Source: Epiperipatus broadwayi (taxonomy: Eukaryota; Onychophora; Udeonychophora; Euonychophora; Peripatidae). Taken from it: a stretch of 64,000 nt of DNA. The translations under genes were made by a program, and so were the position numbers. The DNA lies in assembly GCA_028023455.1 (NCBI GenBank), contig JAQFVV010000018.1:7533274-7597273 (forward strand). Reading direction: 5' to 3'. The notes beneath the pieces are model-generated. The model ran no database searches, was not told the origin of the DNA, and saw nothing but the letters and a program-made list of their open reading frames with translations. Of the stretch, positions 1-15,053 are shown piece after piece (within the stretch, counting starts at the first letter, position 1; each line of letters opens with the position of its first letter).

Positions 1-3000
1 GATAAAAAAAATTACTATCGAAACTAACATAAAAAAAGAAAGATCGTAATTGTCTGCATTTTTTCCTATAATGTGAGCTTAGTAGTTGAATTAATTGATA
101 AGAGACAAAAATAAATATATTTTGGAAATATAATGACCTGATTTAGATGTTTCTATAATTTCTTGTCTGCATTTTAATAATAGTAAGAATATGCAAATGC
201 TAAAAGTAACAATTTTGACAGTATATATATATATATATATATAAACTACAAATGTATGTACTTCAAGCTTAACTCTATGATGAATTTAGTATTTCATTTA
301 TTTTTATTTTATTATTTTGTATATAGTGACTATTTTAGTAGTACTTTTTAATAAATTACAAACTGTATTGAAGTTATTTATTATAATATTCAAATTATAC
401 TAATTATTGATCAATATTAACTATTTGTTATAAGAGATTATTAGGGATGTCTTATATATTGCAAACCCCTGTATGGAAATGCATTTTGAAGGACTACTGA
501 GAAAAATGAAAGATACTAATATCTTTATTCTTTGAAGTTTTCAAGGGATGGATTATCTTAGGTAAGTGTTATTATATACCAAATTTTTAGAAATTTTATG
601 ATGAATCATTGTGTGCATGATAATTTTGCATTTATAAAATAATGTGAAAATAATTATTAGAAATACTAACTTTTATTCTATTTTTTATTACTTTTAATAT
701 CAATAACTATATTTTTTTAACTTAATTACATTCTTTGGTATTTTATGTTTCAAAAAATATATATTATGTTATTTTTGAGTAATATAAATTTAATTCATGA
801 TAAAATTTGTGGCATAACATAATTTTTTAAATATTCAATGTGGCCACTTCACAGTCAATAAGTTAAACTACTAAGTAACTTAATAAATAACTATATCAAT
901 AATATTATATGACAATATAATACAGCAACATATATAAACATCTAATCATTTCCAATTCCCTTAATTATAATTAGATATTTAAAATTAAAAATTCCCTTCT
1001 CATACAATATGGTGTTGTTGTTATATTTAACTTTATTTCTTATAAAACAAGATCATGTGTGTTTATTAAATAATCATTCCCTTTTTTATGGGTTTGATTT
1101 ACACTTATTACCCCTTATAGATTATGCTGAAAAATATAAGATTTAAAATATAGATTATTGTTTTCTTTCTTATTGTATTACTATGAAATATCACATATTT
1201 ATCTATTTTTTTATTTTATGTTATTTATCATTTGATCTTTCTTTTTACTTTTTACTAAAACGATATTAATTCGATAATTATGGAATAATTAATTGGCTTT
1301 CTGATATCACACTCAATTTTCCTATGGCCTTCTTAACAAACTCTATAATTAAATACATCAAATGAAATTTTTATACTGTACACTGTCAAATATGACAACT
1401 TATCTCCTCATGAACTAATTTCAATTTACAATTTATGATACTATACTAAAAATTGATTAACTACACTTTAGTGCATCCTAAAATAAGAAATCCTTATCTT
1501 CATTTTATCTAAACAACTCAGATATTAACTTCCCATTTGCAAGCTATACCTGTTTCACACATTTCTTATAAATACTAGCCTATAAAAAATTACAAACTAG
1601 GATTAGTTGTGACTCCATTCCAATTATTAAATTATTTATAGTTAAACATAAAATCAAAATTTAGATATCATCACTTATCATTTTCAATATTATATTCCAG
1701 CACAGACATATCCCATCTTCTTATAATACATATATGTAACTACTTTTATAACAAAGGCAAAACTCTAGTGGTTTAACTACTTTTATGTGTATATTTTACC
1801 AGATCATTGTTTATATTCATTTATTTTAATTATCTAATAATATCTAATAAAATAAAATTTTAAACAATTAACTACTGTAGATAAATAAATCAAATTAATT
1901 ATCAATTTTTCTATATTGACTTATCACCCCATATTGATAATGGTTATTTTAAAGTATAAAATTAAACTATATACACATATTATGTTACAAGTTTTTTTTT
2001 TTTTTTTTGAAAAATGTAAGTTTATCTTTAAAAAAACTTTTAATTTTTAATGATACTCCAATCATTCCAAATGCTTCAGACTAGTTACTTGCCAAAATTC
2101 CTCCCACTTCTGCTTCTTTTGTTCTCATAAGAATATCACAGAATTATACAATTCCAATGTAAACAGATCATTGACAATTTCTTGGTTTTTTGTTTTGATA
2201 ATCAAAGATTATCTTTAACCTGCATATTGTATTTTATTCAGATACTCCTCTTACTTATTATATCCATATTCACCAGTCCATTACTATGCTTTAGTCTTCT
2301 CATTATTTCTTACATATACTTTGTCAATGTTATCATTTAAGATAGAGCATTTTACACCTTCTCTTTAACTGTAGGATGACATTATCTTCAATATACATTT
2401 CATATTCTCAAATAAACTAATGTTTATTTTATTGATTTACTTACTTCATTATCCTCCCATACATATTTATTCTTTATTATTTGTCTTTAGTAATTATTTA
2501 ATTTTTTACACTTATCTTGTTTTTGTTTTTTTTTCATTTTCAATTTTGATAAATAATTCTTTCATTTTCCAAGCAGACCACTATGATTTATTCCAAGTAT
2601 AAATATAATCTTCATTTAAAATTTTTCTTTTGTGTTTTCCTTGTATTACATCCATACATCCTTCTAACTTTTAATCCTTCATTTACCATATATATAACTC
2701 ATCATAAAATTGTATTATACATAAAAGTTATGCAAAAACTAATAATGATCTGTTTATATTTTTATACCATTGAAATTTTCATTCAGATACACTTTTATAT
2801 ATTCTCTTTTAATACTAGATACACTTTTTTATATGCAAGTATTTACATTATTATTCCTTACTAATTTTGTTTAATTATCTTTAAAAATGAGTCAGGAATA
2901 ATTTTTTTGATTTATCCATCAATTCCAATTTAATCTTGTAAAATATTATGATAAACACAATGCATAAATATTGCATCTTGCTTATTAATTAGATTATGTA

Positions 3001-4785
3001 TTAACATAATACTCACAATGTTTTCCATGAGTTTATATATTACTTAACAACACTTTGGCATAAATACACAACTTTTTCCTTTCATTCTTCTACTTTTTTC
3101 AATATAATGACTCCAAAATATTTTCATAAATTATTAAATTGTTGAGTTCACCAGTAGAGACATAACTTTCTTCCACTCCTACATTTTACCAAAACTTTAT
3201 AATATATAGTTTTAAATTCTTAAGTAGATCATAATCAATTACTTTTTCTTTTAAAATAAGAATTTAAAATAATTTAAGCAACTTTTAGAGACAAACCAAT
3301 ATTTTTTTCTTTTTTCAATCTGTAATCTGCTTTTTTCTTCTATATTTTTCCTTCAATTTTTTTTAAAAACATTGTCTGCTAGCTATTAATTTATTCTAAA
3401 TTATGCCTTCCCATTAGTGAAATCTCCCACTTCTCTGACTTTGAATATTTAATGAGTTGCTTATAATTTTTTTATTTTTAAAAACAAATATTATCTGTTT
3501 TAAAATATTTCTCAATAAAAAAACAATACTTTTTGTGAACTGAATAAAAATATAATTTACTTTAAATCAATTTAAATCATTTTGATTTTATTTTTATACA
3601 GATTAGATCTGAGATTAATTTTATGAACTTTTAATCACAAAATTTATAACATAAACATTAATTAATTTTGGAAAATAAATTAATATTTCACCAGAAATAT
3701 TCATTATTATATAGTATTAGATGTGCACATACATGATTATCTATCTATACAATGCATATTTTTATTTATAAGATTGTATTTGAACTCTCTTACAGTTTAT
3801 CAACTATTATTAATTTATATTTTATTATTTTATCTTTTATATATCTTTGAAAATAAGCATTTTTTCCCAGGATTTATAGCATTTATACTACTTTAAATTA
3901 ACTAAACTAAAGTTCAAACCCTATGATAACTAAAATGATTGTTATTTTTGATAGTTTAATAAGTAAATATTTTTGAGTTTATAAAATCTAAAATTATACA
4001 TCTTAAAATATATTCCCAATTTGCTTTATGATGGGATGTATCAATAAAAAGGGCACTAATATATATATATATTTCTATCATTATATTATTATTATATTTT
4101 AGTTTCATTTTTAAATGCTTTTATTAACATTAAAAAATCAATGTTTTTGTTCATTTGTCTATTTATTTATTTGTTAAGTCACTAGTGGATGAAATATATT
4201 TTTTCTTTTAATTTAATAATATTTTTTAACATTTTAAAATTGATATTTAATATATTCAAGTTCAATATAACTTGTTGAAATTTTACACATTTGTTTAAAA
4301 TTTCTATGAAAATGATAGGTCACATTATTTTTTTAAATAAATAAATTAGTTTTTTAGATAAGAAGAATGAGGGAAATATTTTAAATAATGCTCATTCTCA
4401 ATTTTCTTTATTATGATTTAAGTAATAAGAAAGTTGATTATAATATAGTTTTATTAAGATTTAAAAAAAAATTTTTTTTTTTCAAATAAAAAAGTTAAAT
4501 GTCAACAATTTTAAACAGAAAACATTCTTACTGATTTCTTATACATACATAATTATATATACATAGTAAATATGATATACATACATAAAAAGTATACATA
4601 TTAACTTACTGCAGAAATATCTAGTGGAAATACATACACTATATATGTGAAATTGATTTAAAGTAAAATTAGATATATTAGCCATTCCTTTGGATTCTAT
4701 GACTATAGTTGTAATTGGAATTAACCCATTCTAAAACCAGTAAATTTTACAACATAGCAAATTTATGGTCATTTTAAATGTGATG
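1..4785. other. AT-rich DNA, no gene seen
   Basis: I see no supported gene here. The stretch is dominated by A/T runs and short TA tracts, for example (AT)n at about 221-243 and 4060-4072. Open frames of 60-93 codons at 2420-2864 are T-rich chance frames with no recognisable motif. Confidence 0.6.
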
Positions 4786-4789
4786 TGAT

Positions 4790-5060
4790 ATGATGCACTG
4801 TGACTTCTTCTTATACAGAGTCAGGAATCACTCAGCAACTATGCCCAGAGAAACCTGTTAGCCACTTTGAAACCCTTTTCATTCCCCACCCCAGGTTTTT
4901 CCATATTCTTTTCTACCTGCTCCATTCCATTTCCATGACATAATCTGTGTCAACTCCATGGCCTTTAGATCTAAAACCCCTTCATTTTTCCCAAACCCAG
5001 CATAAAAACCAATAATCCACTTTCTGTATAATCACTTTGTTCATATTTATTCTTCCACAA
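4790..5060. other. C-rich island of unknown nature
   Basis: This stretch is clearly richer in C than its surroundings, with tracts such as CCCCACCCCAGG near 4886. No long frame or known repeat end is visible. A TATA-like CATAAAAACC lies near 5001. It could be a decayed repeat, an untranslated exon or a regulatory stretch. The sequence does not decide between these. Confidence 0.3.
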
Positions 5061-5878
5061 CTTCATTATTTGTATTCTTTCTGCTTTCAGGCATTTACAT
5101 TCAATTAACAGATGCATAATAGCTGTACCATAAGTTGTTGCCATCTTCAGAATTATTTTACAAGTAAAAAATCAATAATATTTAAATTTAAAGCTATAAT
5201 AATGAGAGAAGGTGGACTTTGTGCTGATTGGTTGTTTTTCATTTTCAACAAAATGGAGCACTTATCAATGATTTTGACAGGTCTAAGTTCTTTATTTTGA
5301 TTTTCAAACTGAAAATGTATGTTTTAGAGTATTTTTTCATATGTTTTTACATATTATAAATTATTTTGATAAAATATGCTGAAAATATAATTATTTTAGA
5401 AGAATAGTTAAGATTTTAGCAAAAATTCTTTAATTTTATATGAATATAAATTGAGAAAGAAACAAATGATGCATGTTGCATTTTCTAATACGTTACAAAA
5501 TGTTCATTTTATGTTTTCCACTATAGATTATTTTTGTAATTCTAAATAGAAATGTATTTTTAAAAAAAACTTTTGTTCATTTTAATAATCTGACAAATTA
5601 TTATTTTTTTAAAAAAAAGTAAAGTAAAATAAATATAATATAAAGACAAATATATTTTTACTGCTGATTTTGTAATTGACCAATCAAAAGTTTTGAACAT
5701 TAACTCACTAGACTAAGGCATTTTAACCACTGAAAAGATTAAGTGAAGTTCATTTACAATATAAGTTTGGCAAACAATTTTTTTAAAAAAAATTAAAACA
5801 TTTCTAATCAAAGTAAAAATGTTAAACACTTTTAATTTAAAAGAATATTTCATATTTTTAATTACTTATGTATACATA
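5061..5878. other. AT-rich DNA, no gene seen
   Basis: Nothing supportable is present. There are several back-to-back A and T runs (around 5560-5620 and 5775-5795) that look like low-complexity drift. Confidence 0.55.
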
Positions 5879-8800
5879 TTGTAATGGGAGAAAGATATTT
5901 GAGATTCGCATATACTGACCACAGGGGCGCCACTAGTCCAAAAATAGGAACTAGACATTTATTTTAAGGGTGGACAAGATATGCAAATCTAAATGCACCA
6001 AACTAAACTCAGGGAGGAATAAGATATCTTAAACATTGTTTAGACAGTTAGAAATCAAAGCACAAAGACAAATGTCAACCAAATTAAGTTTAAACACTTT
6101 ATTAATTTTATTAAAAGTTGGGCAATAAAATGAAGACATCTAGCCATGAATACAAAAGTGGCTTATAGTAACATACGCATATTTACCAGAGAATGCACAA
6201 GAGTATGACAAACATGAAGGCATTAAACATTTTGGCAGCAAAATTCTCTCACTTAAAATATAAGAAATGGTTAGGATAATATCTTCTTGCTGGTCAGTTG
6301 TAAAATTACAAAAACAAACAACAACTCTAGCTTCCTAAATCATAGATAATATAAACAGTTTCTGTCCCACCAGAAATCAACGAAACCAGTGCGAACATTC
6401 GAGCAGTAATATTCTAATTACTGTCATTAAAATGCTGTAGGACAGCTGTGCATAATACTACATTCAAAGTAAACATGGTTGATCTCACACACAAGACAGC
6501 AAAAGATATTTGATTACGATCTTATGTAATCCAGAAAGAAATGACTACTTTCAGACAATCTGAAGAAATAACTTGACAAATAGTCAGCAAAAAGATTTTG
6601 TTGTTTGCACAAAAAGCACAAATGAAGCATGCTTAAAGATTCTTTATTTTACAACTAAGGGCAGGTGAATAAATAAAGACTACGAAAACTGCCAATGTGT
6701 TTTGTAATAGTTAATGAAATAATCAGGTATATATTAAACCTATAAAATACAATCTCCTAATGCACCCCCTGATAAACGAAAATTGCAAACAAACTTGGAA
6801 TCTTAAAACTAAGATTCCAAGGCACACTTTAAATACTAGAAAAGAGTACATACAGATAATAAATAATTAAAAAACAATTAATACCATTTTAAAATATATT
6901 TATCATTAGATTGAGCAGAGATTTAATTAAACACACTTTATTTACCCTGGCTAGAATAGGAAAAAGTTTAGCTTATGCTAAGGCAGAGTTCTAGTGATTT
7001 AGTGATGAGTGCACACTTTTGATAATAGTTCATCTTTCAGGTCCTTTGACAGTGGCAAGGTAGAGGCAGTGTTTATTTTAGAGGTTCATGGCATGACTGA
7101 AGGAGAGCTGGCAGGTGTGGGTCTGTCCTTTGTTCAAATTAGCAAGACATTCTAATGATGGCAAAACTCATAGCGGTGGATTTTGACATCTTGCACAGCA
7201 ACAAAGTTTGTCAATAATTATTTAAGTTTTTAGCAGGAATTAAACATCCGAACAGCTACTCACAATGGTATCTCTTTGCAGGTCATAATCCAAGTGTCCT
7301 CTTTCTATAAACTGAATCTCCTCTATCTTTAAATTGGCGGGCTATCCTTGCCTTGCTACATTTCCCATGAAAAACTTTCACTAGTCTCTCATTCTATATC
7401 CTAGGCAGGGCAAATATTAATTTCCCACTCAATCTAATTTAAGAATTCCAACCAGGGATAATTGAAACAAAAACAACAAATACAAAACTAAATCTCCACT
7501 TTTTAGAATTAACTTTAAAAATATGACTAAAATAAAAACAACAGGAATATATAATTAGCAAGCTTGGCTGTTTTTAATCAAATTGATTAAAACAGATGGT
7601 GAAAGTAAACTATTTTAAAATCAATTTTATAAACATGAAAGTGATCTATTTTACATATAAATGCGTATGTGTTTTAAATAATAATAAAAATAATTTAGCA
7701 TTAGACATTTAATGAAAATGAAGTTGTTTTTCCCTTATTAATTTTAGTAATAAAACCATTGAATTGGAAATCAATCTGGTTCAATATATTATGTACACAT
7801 ACTAAATAGAATATATACTGCAACCTTCTAAAAACAACAAAGACTACCACTTTGGTCAGCAAAGATAAGCAATCACTTGTAACTTTCTATTACAATATCA
7901 CAGGCCAACACACTAATAATTAGATTTTTATACCTCCAAGAAAGTCCTTTTATAGCCAAAATATACCATTATACAAACACAAATAATAAAATCTCAGGTT
8001 CTTATTAAAACATCAAATTCTTATCTTCCAAATATTAGGTTTTTATTTTCTCTAAATATTGGGTTCTTATTATCCACATTTCAGGTCTCATTCATACTTG
8101 ATACAAGAAACAATTACTTTCCTTATAACTTATAACAAATTAGGTTCTTATTCACTAGATATTCTTATATTTTATAATCTTATATTTTATTTTTAAAATA
8201 AACTAGAAAGTGACAATAGAAGATATTTAAGCATTTGAATACTTCAAACAACCTTTGGCTAGGAATAAAAATACTCTCCAAACATTTTTATGTTCTTATC
8301 TTATAATAAACATATTAATATTGTACCAGTCAGAATTGTATGTTCGTCTAACAAAAATTAGCATCTAAGCAAAAGTACCTAGAGCTCAATCATATGCGAG
8401 ATACACAGGTCAGGAATACTCATGAACTCTGCCCTATTGCCCATTTCCCAAATCTATAACATTATGAACAACACTTCTGATGATAGCAAATGAAATTTCT
8501 AGCAATTCCCACCCCAGAGAATCAGCAGAGACACAAGAGATCTAATGATTAACTAAAGGATGATGCAATATAATAACAGATGTGCATGCATGAATTAATA
8601 AAATGTCCAAAGAATAGATTATTCACTATGAGTTTATTGATAATAATATTAATAAGACAATTAAATTAGTATATGAGCAAATGGATATAAAGAATTAAAC
8701 ACATCATAAATCTGATTACACATAATGAATACTTTATCTGGGTTTCACATAATACTTAAGTGTGCATTCCATACTGACCTTAGCAACATAACTTAAGGAT

Positions 8801-10910
8801 TGATGGATATGCAAATACCAAATACACATATTAATGAAAATAGTAATTAATCAAAATGATGGTAATTAATATGCTAATATAAGATCTAAGATTTATGGGG
8901 CTTCTATTACTCATACTATGATATTTTTAATAAATAATCTAACAGATTTCAATAATTATATGTGGGCTTCTATCATGAACGCTATGATAATTTAAATAAT
9001 AATTAATCTAAGGGATTTCAATAATTATACATGGGGCTTCTATCATGAACTCTATGATACTGTAAACAACAAATAATCTAACGAATTTTAATAATTATAA
9101 ATGGACTTTATCATAATTATATTAACTACAGATTAATTATATTGGAAATAATAAAATGTATTCAACATTTACGACTTATGTTTGAATAGGAAAGAGCATA
9201 GTTATCTCTACATTCAGTCACATTATCTGATTTTTATAGGCTTTATAAGAAGTTAATTCTCAATGTATTTAAGGTGGTTTAATGAGAGGGTGGATAGTGC
9301 TAATAGGCTATAACACATGATAGGGCTAGCTAAATTTATATGATAACATGGAAACTTGGGATTTCTTAAGAAATCATAGCATTACGACTTACAGATGAAT
9401 AAAACATATGAGGAAATATAAATGATAGTGTGCAGACTGACTGATAACACAAGGAAAGATGAGAAGCTTCATCAACTTGATAACGAAAATATGTGAGCTC
9501 ATCTGTGCTTGTGACAGATGGCATCTGAAGACGTGGTTGGCAAGATACTATGGTTCCTTGAATTCTGAATGTTAACCCATAATAAAGCATACACAACCAT
9601 TGGAGTTGGGGCCTCCACACTCTGCAGAGAAATGTGCTTTAATTATTCTGGCAACAAAGGAAAGTATGACAAAGCAACATTTTGATTTATGAATGTTATC
9701 ATCGAGACACATCACGAAGGCTTTCAGTTCTGTATTAACACTGATTTATTATGGCCTTAGAGAGTAGGTAAGCATAATGAAATGATAAGATATAAGTAAT
9801 CCCAAAAGGGCACACAATTTGCCTCAAAGATCCCTTCATTAAATGCATATCAATACATTTGAAAAATTATTTAATTAAATTATCATTAGATGGCAGGTTA
9901 ATTATATACTGAATCACCAGCTAAAGGTAAGGATCTGAACTTCAATTTATTGAATACTAAATTTGCTTAATCTTAAATCAATAGCGTGAAATAATATCTT
10001 TAAAATGATAATGGATAGCATGATATAAATTAATATAAACAATTTAGGAATATTTTTCAACTGGGCGAATTTTTATAAATTAGTAAGAAAGCTTATGTTT
10101 ACGATTTAAAATTCCATAATGGTGGAATAGTAAAATAAGATAAGGTTGATTCACCAGATTAAATTATTAGCATATTAAAATGGGTATGAATAACATAATA
10201 TCAAATTAAAACTTGCCGCATTTAAAAAATAATAAGACAGTAAGAGTGAAAATCCAGCAATCGAGTTTAGAAAATCAAATAACAAAATTTATATATTAAA
10301 GCAAAAAGAAAGTCATTGTTTAAGCAGTTAATAATCGGCTTGGCATTACTAATAAAAAAAATAAGCAATTACATTTTAAAGAAAATAAAGACTACAAAAT
10401 GGAAATATTACAAAGACATACTTTAGGCGAAATAACTTTACATAGTTAGAGGTTGAATTTTACAGTTTATGAATAATAATAAAAATATATTAAGATTAAA
10501 GTTTTTAGAGTTCATATGGCAGCGGGGAATTACTTTTCTGTTGGATGATTTGATGGCTGTGTACACACATGTTGACTTTATTGTGGAGAAATATAGTCAA
10601 TTTGGCATAATTTTGGCAAAATAGTGGTTAACATCCTTTCCTAGTGTATTTTATAGTTCATTTTGGAAGCATTCATGAGGTGATGGCTTACGAGTACATT
10701 AGCATAGAACTGATCTTGGAGAGATCGGGGAAGCAAATTTTCTTTCTACTCACGATTCATGTAGAAATTTTGTGTGATGTAGATTCATTCTACAACTACT
10801 TTTAGAAATCAAATGCAGAGTCTTTTAGCTAGAAATGCGGCTGTATTTATACTCATTTTGACTGCCTCTGGTAATCCCTGGATGTCCATTAATGATCAAC
10901 TGTAATACCT
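5879..10910. other. A-rich compositional block of unknown origin
   Basis: From about 5.88 kb the texture changes. T runs and TA microsatellites become rare, the plus strand is A-rich, and G is more common than in the flanks. The left edge reads TGTAATGGGAG, and TGTAATACC occurs again near 10901, so an old LTR-type element is conceivable. I could not align two LTRs, and no frame shows a retroelement motif. The 84-codon minus-strand frame at 9366-9620 matches nothing I recognise. Near 7990-8160 a motif close to TTAGGTTCTTATT recurs about four times. Confidence 0.35.
8888..9125. repeat. Short tandem array, about 3.3 copies of a 66-70-bp unit
   Basis: Units beginning GGGCTTCTAT start near 8898, 8964 and 9034, with a decayed partial copy near 9103. 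Each contains the small inverted pair TATCAT/ATGATA and ends with ATTTCAATAATTATA or a close variant. The array lies inside the A-rich block and has no coding potential. Confidence 0.75.
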
Positions 10911-10929
10911 CTAATTTTAAAATATGAAC

Positions 10930-11098
10930 GAGATAAAGTTCGAGAGAGCTGGTTTTAGTCTATTTTGAGCTGAAAATAGACCCTCAGGATAAATTTTAAG
11001 TAATGTGAATTTTCAAAATAAAAAAATCTTTTCTGAATTTAAAATAAGGCATGTCTTTTGTTTGCTAATTTTACATTACTCTCTCGAACTTCCTCTCA
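10930..11098. repeat. Short inverted-repeat element, MITE-like
   Basis: AAGTTCGAGAGAG near 10936 is matched in inverted orientation by CTCTCTCGAACTT near 11080, giving roughly 20-bp imperfect termini about 130 bp apart. Inside, a 9-bp hairpin stem pairs 10959-10967 with 10973-10981. No target duplication could be fixed, so the MITE call is tentative. Confidence 0.4.
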
Positions 11099-13505
11099 AA
11101 TAAAAATACATGAATAAAAATATATATGTAATCTAAATGCTTTTAATAAATTTATTATGTTTATCTGTTACACACACACACACATGCACGATTGTTTACT
11201 GTGATAGAAATTTATACGTTTTATAACTAAATTGATATTAAATGAGAATAAAGCTTAACAAAAAAATAAACAATCACGTGCATCTATATATCTGCACTTC
11301 CTAGAAATTTATTATTACACAGCTGAGTTCGAACCCCTGTTTGAAGGTTTCAAACACCACTAGACAGTGAAGCAAAATATGTGCAACAGATTTGACTGCT
11401 TCAATATATCTTGTTTAAATCTTATTGAAATATCTGAATGTTCAGGCAAAGTAAAATAATGCAGCTGGCAGAAAAGATTCTTTTATGCTATCCACTACAT
11501 TACTAAGCACACTTGTTACAAAAAGGCAAAACAACATAAAATCTTACTTTTAAAAATGTAGATATAAAGGAAAATAAATAAATTGAATAAATAATTTTAA
11601 TATGACTTATGAAATGTACTTTCGTATACAACAATGTTTAATAACTTTATTAACTGGATTTTCTTGATAAATTGATAGGATAATGACAATGAAAACAAAT
11701 GTATTTAATGAATAAAAATATTTATTTACAATATGACAATGCTTTAATACAATAAAACAAATTTATACAATAAGCAATAAACCTAATAGTACAAATGATT
11801 GCTAATATAAGCAGTTATCTAACTTAAAATAAAATACATTCTTCCAGTAAATACATGTAAAATCACAATAATGAAATTTACATTATATTTAAGGAAGTTC
11901 TCACACTTTGTTTAAAAGACTAACCAGCTAGAAATTACGTACACAGAATAGCAAATATATGCCTTTAAACAGGCTACTAAAAAGATGATAATTAAATTAC
12001 AATACTAGCAATGTTTAAAATCCATGCATAAATATTATTCTTATGATATTGCAAATATAGTTGGATATTACACAAAAATAATTTATATAGGTTTTATTTT
12101 ATTGATGTATATAAGATGCAGAATAATAACAAGAGCTTAATACTATCAATGAATTATTATATTTTAGAATAACTTAATAGTACAACTAAGCAGTTTTATA
12201 AATGTGCATGCCTTAAATGTTCTAACATAATAAATACGTACTAAGAATAAATCTAAAGGCAAAATGTATGGTAATAAATAAATGGATTCCTGGTTACACA
12301 TGCCAAAATAAGCTAAATTTTCTATCTCATGGAGGGACTTAATAAATACAAAGCAATGGATACCATTTACATAATTGCCAAAATTGATACCTGTCACCAA
12401 GAAGTAATATCATTTAATAAATGAACAAGACATGGATTATTAATAATATATGGAAATGTAACCTCCACACTTTTTCATATGCGCAAAAAACACATATTTG
12501 ACTAAATATATATGCAAACCAATATAAGAATAATTGCATGGCATTCATCCACATACTAAACATATAAGAACTGTTTACCCTGTGCACAATAATACAATTT
12601 AGTAACACTTGAAATATAAATTCCAAGAACTCTTAATAATTTTTAATTTAAAACCTTTTTACCAGGAATACATAATGCAAAACACAATAATAGTAAATTA
12701 GTAATGCATAAATAATAATTATGATAAAACGATAATAATAAACATATCAATTTCATGAAAATACACTACACTTATTTTATCCAATTAAAATATGAGTTTT
12801 TTCTACAGTACAGGCATTTTCATATCTGCACTTCTATATGTAATATATAGGAGGTTTGAACTCAGACTTTAACACAACCCTCAATCATCCATGCTATCTC
12901 ATACTGCTGATACACTTGATTACACAAATGGTGTAAAGATAAATAATCACCAATATCCATATTTCGTGCTAAACCAGTGCTCATCAGTTGGTCCAGATTA
13001 TCATCTCCACACATATATACAATCCAAGCTCAGCTTATATTAAGATACCCAATATTTATACCTTAATGGACAGACTTCAAACCACTTCACCCCACAATTC
13101 TTCAGCCCTCCATCCAATTAAATAAACTTGAGAGTTTGAAAGTTCTTTTATTAAGTAAAATGAAAATAACCCTCTTAACTTATGAGTTCTTTCATTGTTC
13201 ATACAGATAAAATATTGCTTGGTTTATTGAATATAGGAGACAAATAAATGAATAAACATTTCAGAGCAGGTGTTTCTTGAAATATTGTCTGCATTTTACT
13301 TTTTAAAATGAAGATGAGTGATGAGCAGAACAAACAATACTGGCAGACATTTTAATGAGGAGGGACTAAACACTTCAATAGTAAAAATTGATACCATAGT
13401 TATGCAGAATTAAGACAGAAAGAAAGTTCAAATGATTTATTTTCTGCAGAATAATACAACACATTTTATAAATTGATGAATAAATTACTAGAATTCTGAG
13501 ATAAT
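11099..13505. other. AT-rich DNA, no gene seen
   Basis: No supported gene. Two minus-strand open frames of 70-78 codons (12164-12626) show no motif. Sequences near 11292 and 12820 share short words such as ATCTGCACTTC, which suggests remnants of a dispersed repeat. Confidence 0.5.
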
Positions 13506-13529
13506 GTTTTATTTTTATTGGACAAGAAA

Positions 13530-13557
13530 CACACACATACACACACACACACACACT

Positions 13558-13593
<36 letters not shown>
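13530..13593. repeat. Compound (CA)n(TA)n microsatellite
   Basis: Alternating CA repeats with occasional interruptions run directly into a TA run. The 83-codon minus-strand frame over it is a product of the repeat. Confidence 0.9.
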
Positions 13594-13594
<1 letters not shown>

Positions 13595-15050
13595 CATATT
13601 TTCCAAGGTATTGAAAATGTCAGCATGAATAACCTCCGTCTTTATTTTAACTTCTTGCCAGTTTTCTCATATAAAGTTGTCAGCCTAAGAATAAGTTTGA
13701 CATTTATAAAGTTATTTGACATAATTTAACCATTGCCACATAGGTGTGTTATACAAATAAAGACTCAAATGTGTAGGTTGGATATACTAACACATTTCCT
13801 TATATAAATTACTCTCCTAATGCTATGTTTTATTACAAATTTGCTTTTATTGGGAATATATAGCTATTTTTAGTCATCTGTATATTCTTCACTTACCTTT
13901 ACATAACTCTTTTCTTAATCGGCTTTCAGGATCCAAACTACATCTACAAACAAAATAATAATAATAGTAATAATAATGATGATGATGATATCAAATTAAT
14001 AAAAATTAGACTAAAAATAAAATAATATATACCACTTAATTCTACAAAAAAACTTAGCAAATTTTTACTACTTATTAATACTCTTTTATTCACTTTAAAA
14101 ACAAAACAAAAAATTCCAGATAGTTACATATAATTTATAAAAAATAAATAGAAAGTGAGTATTTTATTATATGCATCATGCGTATCTCAGAATAGTATCC
14201 AAATTTTTTTTTATCAGTTAATTGTAATTCTAACATGTTTAAACTCAATTTAGTAAAGCGGGATATATACAACCTGAAAGATTCACTGAATCAAAATGAA
14301 TCCTCTCAACATAATTTAAAACTAATAGCTTTAAATGTGATAAAATTATTAATTTATATTTTTGATCAATGTAGAAATACAATGTGATAGATGCATTAAA
14401 TAATATTATTAACTTTGCCTTACTTGAATAGCTGTATAAAGAGATGATAATTTGCTGACAGTATAAACGTAGCACACTTTTGAAGTTAATAAAACTTTCA
14501 AAGAAAGGATTCCAATACTCTTTTTAATTTAAATTTATGGCTGGTGGAAGTAATATACTGCTTATAAAATAAGCGATATTGTTCTCCATGGAGGATTCTG
14601 GAATGATTGGGGGGGGGGAGTAATCTCTGATACAGTAAGGGACTATTGAATAGAAATAAATAGGGTTAAAAGCATAAAAAAGGAAGAGAAGAAATCAAAT
14701 CCTTTCCATGTGTGTTTGATCTATTATGAACCATAGAGTTAAAGTCGTACTGATTACTGTTTTCTCAAATAAGTACACAAAATGAAAGCTATAATCAATT
14801 AGTGGTCGAGCACGTGACTGTAGGTGAAAGTATTATAGTATAGTCCAGCATGCATTGACAGATTTGTGGCAAAATGCATGAAATATAATTTAGATTGCCT
14901 CTGAATTATGTGACAAGCAGTAAGGAATTGTGGTAGTCCAATAAAAATTTAAAATGTTTACTTCTTATTAGATATCTGCGATTTTTATGGTCATGGATGA
15001 CAGGTATAACAAATTGTACTATTGTTGTTTTACTCATATATATATATATA
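13594..15050. other. AT-rich DNA with a G10 run, no gene seen
   Basis: No gene is supported. A run of ten G at 14609-14618 is unusual for this base composition. A short TA microsatellite sits at about 15039-15054, immediately before the inverted-repeat cluster. Confidence 0.5.
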
Positions 15051-15053
15051 TAT

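Noticed and set aside
5879-10910. Complete LTR retrotransposon in the A-rich block
   Set aside because: The TGTAAT words at both edges are not followed by matching sequence, and no gag or pol motif was found.
13375-13626. 83-codon minus-strand frame as a membrane protein
   Set aside because: It is translated CA/TA microsatellite.
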